From: Sycon ciliatum
Lineage: Eukaryota; Porifera; Calcarea; Leucosolenida; Sycettidae
DNA length: 64,000 nucleotides
Assembly: GCF_964019385.1 (NCBI RefSeq)
Contig: NC_088646.1
Coordinates: forward strand, 3,229,525-3,293,524
Direction of reading: 5' to 3'
Part shown: positions 29,562-41,732 of the stretch, piece by piece
Numbering within the stretch: the stretch's first letter is position 1
Layout of the letters: each line of letters begins with the position of its first letter
The notes under the pieces: generated by a model
Database searches by the model: none
The model's input: the letters and a program-made list of their open reading frames with translations, nothing else
Told to the model about the DNA's origin: nothing
Program-made: the position numbers and the translations under genes

Positions 29562-32500
29562 CACGGCTGTTTCAGCCAGCGATTTTTGGCCATCTAACAT
29601 GGCGGGGGGTACCCGCTGATTTTTGCAAAAAATCAAAGATTAATCATTTTTACGTTGAGATTAAGGTGAGTTGCTATCATTCTTCCGCGATTTACCGCCG
29701 CTAGCCCCACATTTTTGATACTAAATCCGCGGGAGTGGAAAGCTGACGCGCACAGCAACATTTTGGTACCAAACATTCCTTGATCGGACGAAGGAGAAGG
29801 AAGTTGCTTTCTGTTTTGGCGCAGTGGAATTATCGACTGAAATTGCTGTCAGTATATTGTTAGCTACCTTCATCACGCTCGTGGTACGTCTTCTGGAGTT
29901 ATTCAGTCACCACTCGAGGTTTTCCTCGCATCCTCGGGTAGTTGTCCGTTATATTTTCGCAAGTTCTTTTGAATACGATGGTGAAATCAAAAATACGATG
30001 GGCCTTTACTTTTCTCTGTTTCCAGTGAGAGATATGCACATCTGCGACGCATCGCACGACATGGAGCACCATGCAGCGCATTTACAGCATCTATGCCGTG
30101 TTGGAGGCGCAAAATTTACTGCGTGCTCCCAACAGACGAGATATCCAGTGTCTGACTACACTGAAACGATGAAAAACGTATTCAGTATTGATGTTTGTAA
30201 TGACGACCCTACCATTCACCCAACATATATCTGTGCTCTTTGCCAAAGAGTGCTGAAGAGATCACAGAGCACAGAGAAGTTCAATCCCAGTGGCGGTGGT
30301 TGTGGACAAGGAGTAACATTTAGTTAGAAGACATGAACCTGTGATTTGCAGAGTCTGCACCAAGTTTCAAGAAAAATCGAAGGGTGGCCGACCAAGCAAA
30401 CGGATAAAAACAGCAAGCGGAGCATGCAGCAAAAATGACATCAAGCAGTAGCAGTGCATGTGCATCTAGCAATAAAAGTAAAAAGTAAATTATCGTGTCC
30501 GTTCCCGAAGGGAACTCACGACGGCCGCTAACACCCGGTAAACCCTATGCATCTAGCAATAGCATGGATATACCTGAAAGTGAGGCGTATGACATATCTG
30601 CACCTGATTATGAAGCAGAGTGCAATTTGACTATGTCAAGATTTGCCGACAGCAGTGCAGCAGCCACAGTACAATGCATGATCTGCCGCAGCATGCCGAG
30701 CAATGGTGTTCGGTCACCATGCTGTTCTAGAGTATTTTGCACGAAATGCATATGCCAAACATTAACCAAACATTAACCAACGGTGCGCAGTGTCCAGCCT
30801 GCCAACATACCCTGCGTGCTTCAGAACTGGCAAAGCCAAGCGACCTGTTCTGTCAACTGCTTGCGAACTGGTCCGTCCACTGTGGATCAAACTCGGTGGT
30901 GATCACGGCGGAGGATCTTTCAAGTTTGTCCTGCAGATCGTGAATGTGCAGCGGCCGAATTCACTCCTCAACACTATCCCGATTTGCATCTTCGAGGCAC
31001 AAGACACGCCATCGAACCTTGAAACCGCGCTAGGAGTCTATCGTGACGAGGTCAGAGATCTGCAAACAGCAACATGGAAGAACAAGTCGTTCAAATTGTT
31101 TTTCTTTGGCGACTACGAATATCAAACGAAAGCATATGGTTTGTCGGGGTCCAGTGGCACCCGACCATGCTTACACTGTCTATGTCAGAAGAAGAATATG
31201 GACATTCCACCAGCCCTAAACCCAGATGCCGATTCTACCAGCAGAACACTAGAAACTCTGTACAACGATTTCACTGGATTCACGAACAGTGGCTCAAATC
31301 TAAAGAATGCAAAGAACTACAACAACAGCATACGTCCAGTGATCTTACCTATTCCCGAGGAGAATGTTGTAATCCCGGCTCTTCATCTGGATCTGGGTAT
31401 TTTCCCATGGATGCTGACTGCTTTTCAGGCTGAGCTCAAAGCCCTCGACATTGAGCTTGCCAGAAGAACAGCTGCTGCAGACACCGCCGTTCCTGCCGCC
31501 GTTGCTACTACAGCAGACACCGCCGCTGTTTCTGCTGCCACTGCCGTCGTTCCTGCTGCCACTGCCGCCGTTCCTGCTGCCACTGCCATCCCTGCAGCCG
31601 TCCCTGCAGTCGTTCCTGCTGCCGTCCCTGCAGCCGTCCCTGCAGCCGTCCTTGCAGCCGTTCCTGCTGCCACTGCCGTCCTTGCTGCCACTGCCGTCCC
31701 TGCAGCTGCTCCTGCAGCCACTGTCGCTCCTGCAGGCGTTCCTGCTGCCACTGTCATCCTTGCAGCCATTGCTGCTACAGCAGTAGCTGGTGATGCTGGC
31801 AGCTTTGAAAAGCTTTCGTCACTGCATGAAGCCAGCAAAACGGATGAGGAGATTTCTGCAGTTACCCAACAACTACATGTAGTGCAGCAGCAAGTCCAGT
31901 ACACTGTTCTCTTTTCTCAGCTTGATACCTGCTGCCACAGTGGAGAGCGTGACACAACACCTACAAGACCAGTGGAAGAATGGTGATGCACGCCGTACTG
32001 TATTGCTTGCGTGGAGACAGTCACTCACCGACCAAATGGCCGCAATAAAACAGAACAAAAAGTGTGAGGGGCCATGTTGAGCAAGCATCGAGCCAGTTTT
32101 CCAGCGCAATGGAATCGATAGGCAAGCATACCATGGAGGTGCTTTTGTGGGCAACCATGTGCACATAGCTCTTCAGCCAGCAGTGACAACTGAAATAACC
32201 CCAGCACATTTATCTGCAGTAGCTTCTCGTGCGCCGCTGCTGCTCTGCTGCTCCCAGAGGCAAATCGAATTCATGAGGATTACCAGCACCTGATGTCCCT
32301 GTATGGCGAGTGCACTGCCCTCTTCAGCCACTGCAGGCCTGTGGACGAGGCCACCATATCCAAGCTAGAAGGCTTGGTGGAGACATTTATGACTGCATGC
32401 CGAGATATCGTCGTCAGCAAAAAGCTCGGCCACATCACGCCGAAATTGCACATGTTGGAGGTGCATGTCGTGCCGTCCATCCGACGGCGAGGCGTTGGTC

Positions 32501-33007
32501 TTGGTCTCCTCGCAGAGCAAGGGAGTGAGAGCATTCACGCCCGCTTCAACGAGCTAAGGAGACACCACGAGGCCATCCGCAATCCCTTGGAGCGCCTCAA
32601 GTCTGTTGCACAGACGCATTTGATTGCAACTCTCCCACAACACGAGTCGCTCCGTCCAGTCAGCAGGAAGAGGAAATCCTCACAGTAAAGTTAGTGTATC
32701 TCTGCATCTTGTTTGCTGGCCTATCTGAAATTCTCGGCCTTCCATCGAGCTCTTTTAGCTTTCTCTCCTCTCAAAATAATTCAGATTGTTTCCTTTGTTC
32801 TCATCTCTCAATCTCTTTCCTCACAATATTTTCGAGGCGATCGAGAACGCGTCTGACGCGCGTGTCAGCAAGTACAAAAATTCGGTTCGTCATGGTTTTG
32901 ATGTGAAAATGTAATAATTCGCTTCGTATTATAAAATACCGTTGGGATTTGTCAAAAACGGCGCAAAAGCCGCCATATTGTTAGATGGCCAAGTGGGAAC
33001 AGCCGTG
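29562..33007 (+). mobile_element. RAG1-like terminal-inverted-repeat element, copy 2
   Basis: Same structure as copy 1, flanked by CGGT on both sides. RAG1-like pieces: N-terminal zinc region 29824-30327, RING 30495-30943, core with two Asp 30874-31986, C-terminal Glu region 32293-32688. It shares the 11-bp duplication in the RING and the Ala-rich insertion. One silent difference from copy 1 (T at 30560) was noticed. Confidence 0.75.
29824..32688 (+). pseudogene. RAG1-like protein pieces, copy 2
   Basis: The pieces are identical at protein level to copy 1 and broken in the same places, so the decay predates the tandem amplification. Within copy 2 the order is zinc region, RING, D..D core, Ala-rich tract and Glu-containing C-terminal region. 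No RAG2-like (Kelch) coding sequence was seen nearby. Confidence 0.7.
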
Positions 33008-33158
33008 CGGTATGCATGCATGTATGGTAGAGTCTACCAATCAATCGATCGTGACCGTCGATTTACTTATCTTTTCTTTTTATGTTTCGGAGCTAGCGCT
33101 AGGTCCAAAGGAATAATGCTCCTGACCTTCGCGCTAAGTAGGCTGAGCACGGATAGTG

Positions 33159-36100
33159 ATGGAACCATCAGCAAAAAGAAATCCGCCGCCACGGTCCGTT
33201 GACGAAGCAAGGCGGCTGATCTCGGACGCCATTCAGGCAACTGGACTCCAGTTGAGTGGTGGATTGGACACTGATGTAGAAATCCCTTTGGGGGAGATCT
33301 ACGTCAATCTTCAACTGTTAGATCAGGCTCGGCTGAAAAGCCTGCTTTGTGATGAGTCAATGGTGGGCTCAAAGCCTTCCGAGCGGCCGTTGGAACATGA
33401 AATGCCACTGGACGAACTGTTGGCGTCCAAGTCCGATCACGGAACCAATTCAGCAAACAATGCGCTAGCTCTTGGTAGTGGTGGGACCGGGAAATCGACT
33501 GCTTTTCTCCTATCTGCCGTGTACAAATGGAGTAGAGGAGAGCTGTGGAGAGACAGGTTCGATCTTGTGTTTGCTGTGCCTCTGCGAAAACCAGCAGTAC
33601 AAAAGGCCAAGAGTTTGCACGAGCTTCTCTCCACCAAATTGAAAAGCATGGATATGGATGATGACGAGCTGCAAGAGTTGGCACGTCACCTTCGCTCTAA
33701 TCCACACCGATTGTGCTTGATCCTGGATGGACTTGATGAATGTAGACTTTCCGGTCTAAGCACGTACATGAACGACCTCGTCTTACGGAAAGGCAGTGTG
33801 AGTGCGGCAAGCGTTATAGTGACATCACGGCCATGCCAAGATGCGTCGAATCTCTCCCACTGTGGAAAATATCGTCGGAAAGTGGAAGTTCTTGGGTTCT
33901 CTGATTCAGGTGTGAAGAGTTACATACGTCGAGCTCTGGAACCCGAGAAGGCGCAGCTTATGATGCTCCACTTGCAAAAGGACCCAGAGCTGAAAACTCT
34001 GCTCCGCACTCCGCTGTATGCCGCTACTCTGTGTACTATGTATAAGGCTGGCTTCAAAGTGCCTCACAGCATCACGCGTATATACGAGATGATGGTAATG
34101 CGCATCCTGGCGGGCCGTAGTACTGACTGTGTGACCCGCGGCCTGGAAGCGGCAAGTGTTGCACTTCAAGAATCAGAAGCGGTGCGCAGCCTTGGTCGCT
34201 TGGCGTACAGCATGCTTTTGGAGAATCAATACGAGTTTGCCAAGTCGAAAGTCGAGCCAGCGGTGCATGGTCTCGGATTCTTGCGATCAAGCCCTGAAGG
34301 GATTGCTGCCGGTGAGATACTCTGCTGGTTTCATCACGCGACTTTCCAGGAATACTTTGCTGCATTGTACAAGACACGCCTGTGCGACTGGTGCAAGCAA
34401 GCGTCGCTAATGGAGATCACGGTGGAGCTTGAAACGATGCAAGCCATTTCACCCCTGTGCTGGCAGTTTATGCTTGCAATGTTGCCGTCTGAAGACGTCG
34501 GAGTTGTCCTGGAAATGATCTGGGAGAACGCCATTTCCAAAGACAACCCTGCCAGTCAGGACGAGCCCAGTGAGCGGAGTGAGGACAGTGGTGACGACGA
34601 CGACGAAGACAACGGAGACGAAGACGACAGAGACGGAGACGACGAAGACGACGGAGACGGAGACGACGAAGACGACGGAGACGAAGATGACGGAGACGAA
34701 GACGACGGAGACGACGAAGACGATGGAGTCGACGAAGACGTCGGAGACGACGAAGACCTCAAAGATACGGATGAAAGCAACAATGCATCCCCACCAGATG
34801 CATCCCCACTGACATCCCAGGAAAGCGAATTGGCTATGGACTCTGCTGGAAAAGACCTGTATAGCTCACCAAGGATGAAGACACAGCACGAAACCACGCG
34901 GGGAGGGCGAAAGTCATCATCCCACAATGACAATTCCGGGTACGTGCTTAAAAGCTGTGAAGAAGGCCCTCCGTCAAGTTCTTCCAACAGCTCCGAAGAT
35001 TCCATTACCAACCCTGAGAAGTGGGCACGGGGAAATCCTGATCCTGATATGTTCGGCAACAGTGAAAGTGGAGATTCGACGGAGATCTCTTCCGACACAG
35101 GCTCAAGTGGAGGCTCAGGATCGGCTCCAGCACTACATGCTGAGCCAGTGGTGCTCCGGCTGCCCCGTCACAGGGAGATGGTTCTTAAATTCCTGACCGA
35201 TGTCCTCGCCCGACCTGTCCTGGAGGCGCTGGCCAAAAGCCTGCTTTCGGGCCACACAAAGGATGTTGACGGCAGGATCAAAAACGAATTTCCAGTGAAA
35301 GAAGAACACTCGGACAGTCTGTATCTTCTAACAATGGTGAAGCTCTGGGAAAAATTGGAAAAGACGCCAACGTCGACACTGATCCTGCACGCGTTACAGA
35401 AGATAGACAAAACAGCTGCAGAAGGGTTTCACAAACTACTTCGGGCAGAAGCTCAGAATGTTGCTATCAAACCAAGACCGGCTAAAACAGGACGTGAGCG
35501 GTTTTGCCTGCTGCGACTTCTCATCGCGCTTTGCGAACACGCTTCGTTCAACGCTACATCATGCAAAGGTAAATGCACTCTATTGCCGCTTGTGTTTCCT
35601 GATGGCCTTATCATTTCCATCGAACGTGTGGCTGCTTCGCTTGATCACCGTGCCTGCTCTGCAATTAGCCATATCATTTCCGATCACGATTGTATTTCAT
35701 TTCCTAGCATAAACCTAGAAGATTGCATAATGATGGATGCTGGCTTTTCCATGGTCAGCGCAAGCCTGAGCGCCCGGAGGAACCTGGACGTTCGCGTTCT
35801 GGACGTTCGCGGTGCTGCGATACGCGATTCTGCGCTCCTCGTATCTGCCATCGATGCGTTGAAAGCTGACCTACTTGATGTCTATGTTGGCGACAACCCG
35901 ACTGGTCGAGAGGGTCTGGTGGCTGTATGCCGGGCAGTCTCGACATGCACGCATGCTCGCTACGTTGACGTTTCCAGCATGAACAATGCCGGGCCTGCAA
36001 CCGTCGAGTGCATAACTGAAATAGTTAAGCAATGCACGGAGCTCTGTGAGTTGATTTTGTCATGGAATAACATCAAACCAGACCACCCGGAGCAGTCCAC

Positions 36101-36251
36101 ACGCCTCGTCAATGCCGTGGAGGCTCACTGTTATCTTGAAACCATCGAAGCCAAAGGCCCGGACAAGAGTCGCGGCTTTCAGGATTCATGGTTGAACCTC
36201 CAACTCTCTTCCCTCGCTCAGAAGTCGAAGTTTGATTACATAACACTGTGA
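33159..36251 (+). CDS. NACHT (NLR-type) protein, unit 2
   Basis: Intact 1030-residue frame from the ATG at 33159, identical in protein sequence to unit 1: Walker A GSGGTGKST, Walker B LCLILDGLDE, FQEYFAALY, acidic tract and degenerate leucine-rich tail. The 3' end of RAG1-like copy 2 lies 151 bp upstream. Position 621 (numbered from the GTG) is Glu. Identity over the full length means selection cannot be judged between units 1 and 2. Confidence 0.9.
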   Translation: MEPSAKRNPPPRSVDEARRLISDAIQATGLQLSGGLDTDVEIPLGEIYVNLQLLDQARLKSLLCDESMVGSKPSERPLEHEMPLDELLASKSDHGTNSANNALALGSGGTGKSTAFLLSAVYKWSRGELWRDRFDLVFAVPLRKPAVQKAKSLHELLSTKLKSMDMDDDELQELARHLRSNPHRLCLILDGLDECRLSGLSTYMNDLVLRKGSVSAASVIVTSRPCQDASNLSHCGKYRRKVEVLGFSDSGVKSYIRRALEPEKAQLMMLHLQKDPELKTLLRTPLYAATLCTMYKAGFKVPHSITRIYEMMVMRILAGRSTDCVTRGLEAASVALQESEAVRSLGRLAYSMLLENQYEFAKSKVEPAVHGLGFLRSSPEGIAAGEILCWFHHATFQEYFAALYKTRLCDWCKQASLMEITVELETMQAISPLCWQFMLAMLPSEDVGVVLEMIWENAISKDNPASQDEPSERSEDSGDDDDEDNGDEDDRDGDDEDDGDGDDEDDGDEDDGDEDDGDDEDDGVDEDVGDDEDLKDTDESNNASPPDASPLTSQESELAMDSAGKDLYSSPRMKTQHETTRGGRKSSSHNDNSGYVLKSCEEGPPSSSSNSSEDSITNPEKWARGNPDPDMFGNSESGDSTEISSDTGSSGGSGSAPALHAEPVVLRLPRHREMVLKFLTDVLARPVLEALAKSLLSGHTKDVDGRIKNEFPVKEEHSDSLYLLTMVKLWEKLEKTPTSTLILHALQKIDKTAAEGFHKLLRAEAQNVAIKPRPAKTGRERFCLLRLLIALCEHASFNATSCKGKCTLLPLVFPDGLIISIERVAASLDHRACSAISHIISDHDCISFPSINLEDCIMMDAGFSMVSASLSARRNLDVRVLDVRGAAIRDSALLVSAIDALKADLLDVYVGDNPTGREGLVAVCRAVSTCTHARYVDVSSMNNAGPATVECITEIVKQCTELCELILSWNNIKPDHPEQSTRLVNAVEAHCYLETIEAKGPDKSRGFQDSWLNLQLSSLAQKSKFDYITL

Positions 36252-37618
36252 ACAACATGCTGTGAAAAAAAACGCAATCAGCCATGAGAAATTTGTGCTT
36301 TGATATGACACTACCGGTACTATTGCAGGTATACAGCCACTTGAATATTTTACTATCGCATTTCCCGCAGAACAAGTTCTTCTTGAAGGATCCCCAAGAA
36401 CCTGGCCAAATTTCGCTCAGTATCACGCTATGCAATACGGGCTGACTTCATCAGTCTTTCCTACCTCGATCTACTGCCCAGCTCTCATTGACTATTTCGG
36501 AAGCTGCAGTAACTGTTATAATAAGTAGATGTGTGCAATCACTTTTTTTTTGCTTTTGTATTGTCTGGCCGGTGTAGTTTCAACAGCTACCTCTATATTT
36601 GTTGGCGTCGAATTAGACTGCCTCGTTGCATTTGTTATAATTTTGCCCCAGGGAACATTCTTTTTTTGGGGAGCGATTCCTGTATATGCTGTATACGTAG
36701 ACGTGAGCCAGGCGCATGCGCGCCTGGCTCATGGGCTGTTTTGCATGCTTGCCGTGCTGGACTAGACGTCCGAGAATGTGAGCTCTTTTTCCTTGTCCTT
36801 CAGTTCTTTCATTATTAGAATAACCATACGAACCTGTGTAATGCTGTGTGCGGGCCCTTACTGCCAGACATAACAGTGGGCCAAGTATACATGTACAATG
36901 TACTTCAGTATACCAACCAACTAACCGCATGGGCCGAAGTTCCCTTCTGCACATTATAGATTGGGTATAACGACCTCGAAAATAACGACAGATCGAATTT
37001 ACTGACACTTTTTTGGTGCCCGAAGACCTGGAAATGCATCGAATATAACGACTTTCCTCTTGTATATCAGGCGGAGTGGAATGCATGGGCCATGGCCCAT
37101 GTCTGTGTCACATGCCCGGACCTCTGATCTGGGTCACTCCACGCGTGCTGACTGCTAGTGCTAGGCTGGGCATTGCACACTCGCCGCAGCGCAGCGCAGT
37201 GCAGCCGTGTAGTTGCTATGCATGACTTTTGGCTTGAACTATGCATGCAAGACACAGTCATGCACATGCACGTTCGAAATCCACATGCATTACATGACGT
37301 GTTTGTTATGCACATGCATACCGTATTATCTCCATTATAACAATATAAGCCCAGGGTTTATATTTTTCAACCAGTCCGGACCCCGGGCTTATATTAGAGA
37401 CTGGGCTTGTAGATTTTCGACCATCTGGCACATGTTACATTGGTTGTTAATTTTATGTTATACCAGTGGCACAAAGTATCCCAGCATCTACCGTGTGAGT
37501 CGCGACCGTGCGGTTTTGTGCTTCCTGGTACTACTACTAGTATACTCGAGTCTGAACTTTTATCTCGGAGGTCACACACACACACACTCACCACACTATG
37601 TTTTTATGTGATACTGTG
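36252..37618 (+). other. unit 2, sequence after the NACHT gene; no gene recognised
   Basis: Copy of 27678-29044, including the 26-bp hairpin at 36705-36730. Confidence 0.6.
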
Positions 37619-37657
37619 TTAAGGTAGGTACACTGTATAAGTGTACCTACCTTAAAA
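37619..37657. repeat. junction 2/3: same 15-bp-arm hairpin and filler
   Basis: Identical to junction 1/2, including the filler at 37643-37657. The second duplication therefore copied an existing junction, as unequal crossing over would. Confidence 0.9.
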
Positions 37658-38135
37658 CCATCATCAACCAAAGTGTACATTTTTCGGTGTTGATATCATC
37701 TTAGTCAACACCTCGAACAGTCTGTAAAATGTTATGTCATATTTTCTGTCCTAACTGATGTTATGGTCGATTTCTCATCAATTTTGGGATTTTGTGTTAT
37801 TTTGTGTCATCAAGGAAAATTGTGTTTTTGGCAAGACCTATTCGGGCAATTGAAAAACTGATGTTACTAAGCGAAAATATAAGGCTGTACCTATTCAAAC
37901 CTGATGTCAGATTGGGCTGATGTTGAAATTAAATTTTTGGGGCTAACTGTCCCGAACCCCCTTAAATACAATTTTTTTCTTCAAGTTTTTTTGTAAGTAG
38001 ATCTACAATGTGCATACCGCACCGGTATACCGGCGATCGCATCATCGCAACATCACCGATCACATGCATGCTAAAACAAACTCTGTAAATCTAGCATGAC
38101 TTTTCTTCCCTGGTTGAAACACTGCATGTACCGGT

Positions 38136-41100
38136 CACGGCTGTTTCAGCCAGCGATTTTTGGCCATCTAACATGGCGGGGGGTACCCGCTGATTTTTGC
38201 AAAAAATCAAAGATTAATCATTTTTACGTTGAGATTAAGGTGAGTTGCTATCATTCTTCCGCGATTTACCGCCGCTAGCCCCACATTTTTGATACTAAAT
38301 CCGCGGGAGTGGAAAGCTGACGCGCACAGCAACATTTTGGTACCAAACATTCCTTGATCGGACGAAGGAGAAGGAAGTTGCTTTCTGTTTTGGCGCAGTG
38401 GAATTATCGACTGAAATTGCTGTCAGTATATTGTTAGCTACCTTCATCACGCTCGTGGTACGTCTTCTGGAGTTATTCAGTCACCACTCGAGGTTTTCCT
38501 CGCATCCTCGGGTAGTTGTCCGTTATATTTTCGCAAGTTCTTTTGAATACGATGGTGAAATCAAAAATACGATGGGCCTTTACTTTTCTCTGTTTCCAGT
38601 GAGAGATATGCACATCTGCGACGCATCGCACGACATGGAGCACCATGCAGCGCATTTACAGCATCTATGCCGTGTTGGAGGCGCAAAATTTACTGCGTGC
38701 TCCCAACAGACGAGATATCCAGTGTCTGACTACACTGAAACGATGAAAAACGTATTCAGTATTGATGTTTGTAATGACGACCCTACCATTCACCCAACAT
38801 ATATCTGTGCTCTTTGCCAAAGAGTGCTGAAGAGATCACAGAGCACAGAGAAGTTCAATCCCAGTGGCGGTGGTTGTGGACAAGGAGTAACATTTAGTTA
38901 GAAGACATGAACCTGTGATTTGCAGAGTCTGCACCAAGTTTCAAGAAAAATCGAAGGGTGGCCGACCAAGCAAACGGATAAAAACAGCAAGCGGAGCATG
39001 CAGCAAAAATGACATCAAGCAGTAGCAGTGCATGTGCATCTAGCAATAAAAGTAAAAAGTAAATTATCGTGTCCGTTCCCGAAGGGAACTCACGACGGCC
39101 GCTAACACCCGGTAAACCCTATGCATCTAGCAATAGCATGGATATACCTGAAAGTGAGGCGTATGACATATCTGCACCTGATTATGAAGCAGAGTGCAAT
39201 TTGACTATGTCAAGATTTGCCGACAGCAGTGCAGCAGCCACAGTACAATGCATGATCTGCCGCAGCATGCCGAGCAATGGTGTTCGGTCACCATGCTGTT
39301 CTAGAGTATTTTGCACGAAATGCATATGCCAAACATTAACCAAACATTAACCAACGGTGCGCAGTGTCCAGCCTGCCAACATACCCTGCGTGCTTCAGAA
39401 CTGGCAAAGCCAAGCGACCTGTTCTGTCAACTGCTTGCGAACTGGTCCGTCCACTGTGGATCAAACTCGGTGGTGATCACGGCGGAGGATCTTTCAAGTT
39501 TGTCCTGCAGATCGTGAATGTGCAGCGGCCGAATTCACTCCTCAACACTATCCCGATTTGCATCTTCGAGGCACAAGACACGCCATCGAACCTTGAAACC
39601 GCGCTAGGAGTCTATCGTGACGAGGTCAGAGATCTGCAAACAGCAACATGGAAGAACAAGTCGTTCAAATTGTTTTTCTTTGGCGACTACGAATATCAAA
39701 CGAAAGCATATGGTTTGTCGGGGTCCAGTGGCACCCGACCATGCTTACACTGTCTATGTCAGAAGAAGAATATGGACATTCCACCAGCCCTAAACCCAGA
39801 TGCCGATTCTACCAGCAGAACACTAGAAACTCTGTACAACGATTTCACTGGATTCACGAACAGTGGCTCAAATCTAAAGAATGCAAAGAACTACAACAAC
39901 AGCATACGTCCAGTGATCTTACCTATTCCCGAGGAGAATGTTGTAATCCCGGCTCTTCATCTGGATCTGGGTATTTTCCCATGGATGCTGACTGCTTTTC
40001 AGGCTGAGCTCAAAGCCCTCGACATTGAGCTTGCCAGAAGAACAGCTGCTGCAGACACCGCCGTTCCTGCCGCCGTTGCTACTACAGCAGACACCGCCGC
40101 TGTTTCTGCTGCCACTGCCGTCGTTCCTGCTGCCACTGCCGCCGTTCCTGCTGCCACTGCCATCCCTGCAGCCGTCCCTGCAGTCGTTCCTGCTGCCGTC
40201 CCTGCAGCCGTCCCTGCAGCCGTCCTTGCAGCCGTTCCTGCTGCCACTGCCGTCCTTGCTGCCACTGCCGTCCCTGCAGCTGCTCCTGCAGCCACTGTCG
40301 CTCCTGCAGGCGTTCCTGCTGCCACTGTCATCCTTGCAGCCATTGCTGCTACAGCAGTAGCTGGTGATGCTGGCAGCTTTGAAAAGCTTTCGTCACTGCA
40401 TGAAGCCAGCAAAACGGATGAGGAGATTTCTGCAGTTACCCAACAACTACATGTAGTGCAGCAGCAAGTCCAGTACACTGTTCTCTTTTCTCAGCTTGAT
40501 ACCTGCTGCCACAGTGGAGAGCGTGACACAACACCTACAAGACCAGTGGAAGAATGGTGATGCACGCCGTACTGTATTGCTTGCGTGGAGACAGTCACTC
40601 ACCGACCAAATGGCCGCAATAAAACAGAACAAAAAGTGTGAGGGGCCATGTTGAGCAAGCATCGAGCCAGTTTTCCAGCGCAATGGAATCGATAGGCAAG
40701 CATACCATGGAGGTGCTTTTGTGGGCAACCATGTGCACATAGCTCTTCAGCCAGCAGTGACAACTGAAATAACCCCAGCACATTTATCTGCAGTAGCTTC
40801 TCGTGCGCCGCTGCTGCTCTGCTGCTCCCAGAGGCAAATCGAATTCATGAGGATTACCAGCACCTGATGTCCCTGTATGGCGAGTGCACTGCCCTCTTCA
40901 GCCACTGCAGGCCTGTGGACGAGGCCACCATATCCAAGCTAGAAGGCTTGGTGGAGACATTTATGACTGCATGCCGAGATATCGTCGTCAGCAAAAAGCT
41001 CGGCCACATCACGCCGAAATTGCACATGTTGGAGGTGCATGTCGTGCCGTCCATCCGACGGCGAGGCGTTGGTCTTGGTCTCCTCGCAGAGCAAGGGAGT

Positions 41101-41581
41101 GAGAGCATTCACGCCCGCTTCAACGAGCTAAGGAGACACCACGAGGCCATCCGCAATCCCTTGGAGCGCCTCAAGTCTGTTGCACAGACGCATTTGATTG
41201 CAACTCTCCCACAACACGAGTCGCTCCGTCCAGTCAGCAGGAAGAGGAAATCCTCACAGTAAAGTTAGTGTATCTCTGCATCTTGTTTGCTGGCCTATCT
41301 GAAATTCTCGGCCTTCCATCGAGCTCTTTTAGCTTTCTCTCCTCTCAAAATAATTCAGATTGTTTCCTTTGTTCTCATCTCTCAATCTCTTTCCTCACAA
41401 TATTTTCGAGGCGATCGAGAACGCGTCTGACGCGCGTGTCAGCAAGTACAAAAATTCGGTTCGTCATGGTTTTGATGTGAAAATGTAATAATTCGCTTCG
41501 TATTATAAAATACCGTTGGGATTTGTCAAAAACGGCGCAAAAGCCGCCATATTGTTAGATGGCCAAGTGGGAACAGCCGTG
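38136..41581 (+). mobile_element. RAG1-like terminal-inverted-repeat element, copy 3
   Basis: Same ends, boxes and CGGT flanks as copies 1 and 2. RAG1-like pieces: N-terminal zinc region 38398-38901, RING 39069-39517, core 39448-40560, C-terminal Glu region 40867-41262. It shares the T at 39134 with copy 2, so units 2 and 3 look closer to each other than to unit 1. Confidence 0.75.
38398..41262 (+). pseudogene. RAG1-like protein pieces, copy 3
   Basis: Same broken pieces as copies 1 and 2 with no amino-acid difference noticed. The catalytic Asp, Asp and Glu positions are all retained as codons in their separate frames. Confidence 0.7.
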
Positions 41582-41732
41582 CGGTATGCATGCATGTATG
41601 GTAGAGTCTACCAATCAATCGATCGTGACCGTCGATTTACTTATCTTTTCTTTTTATGTTTCGGAGCTAGCGCTAGGTCCAAAGGAATAATGCTCCTGAC
41701 CTTCGCGCTAAGTAGGCTGAGCACGGATAGTG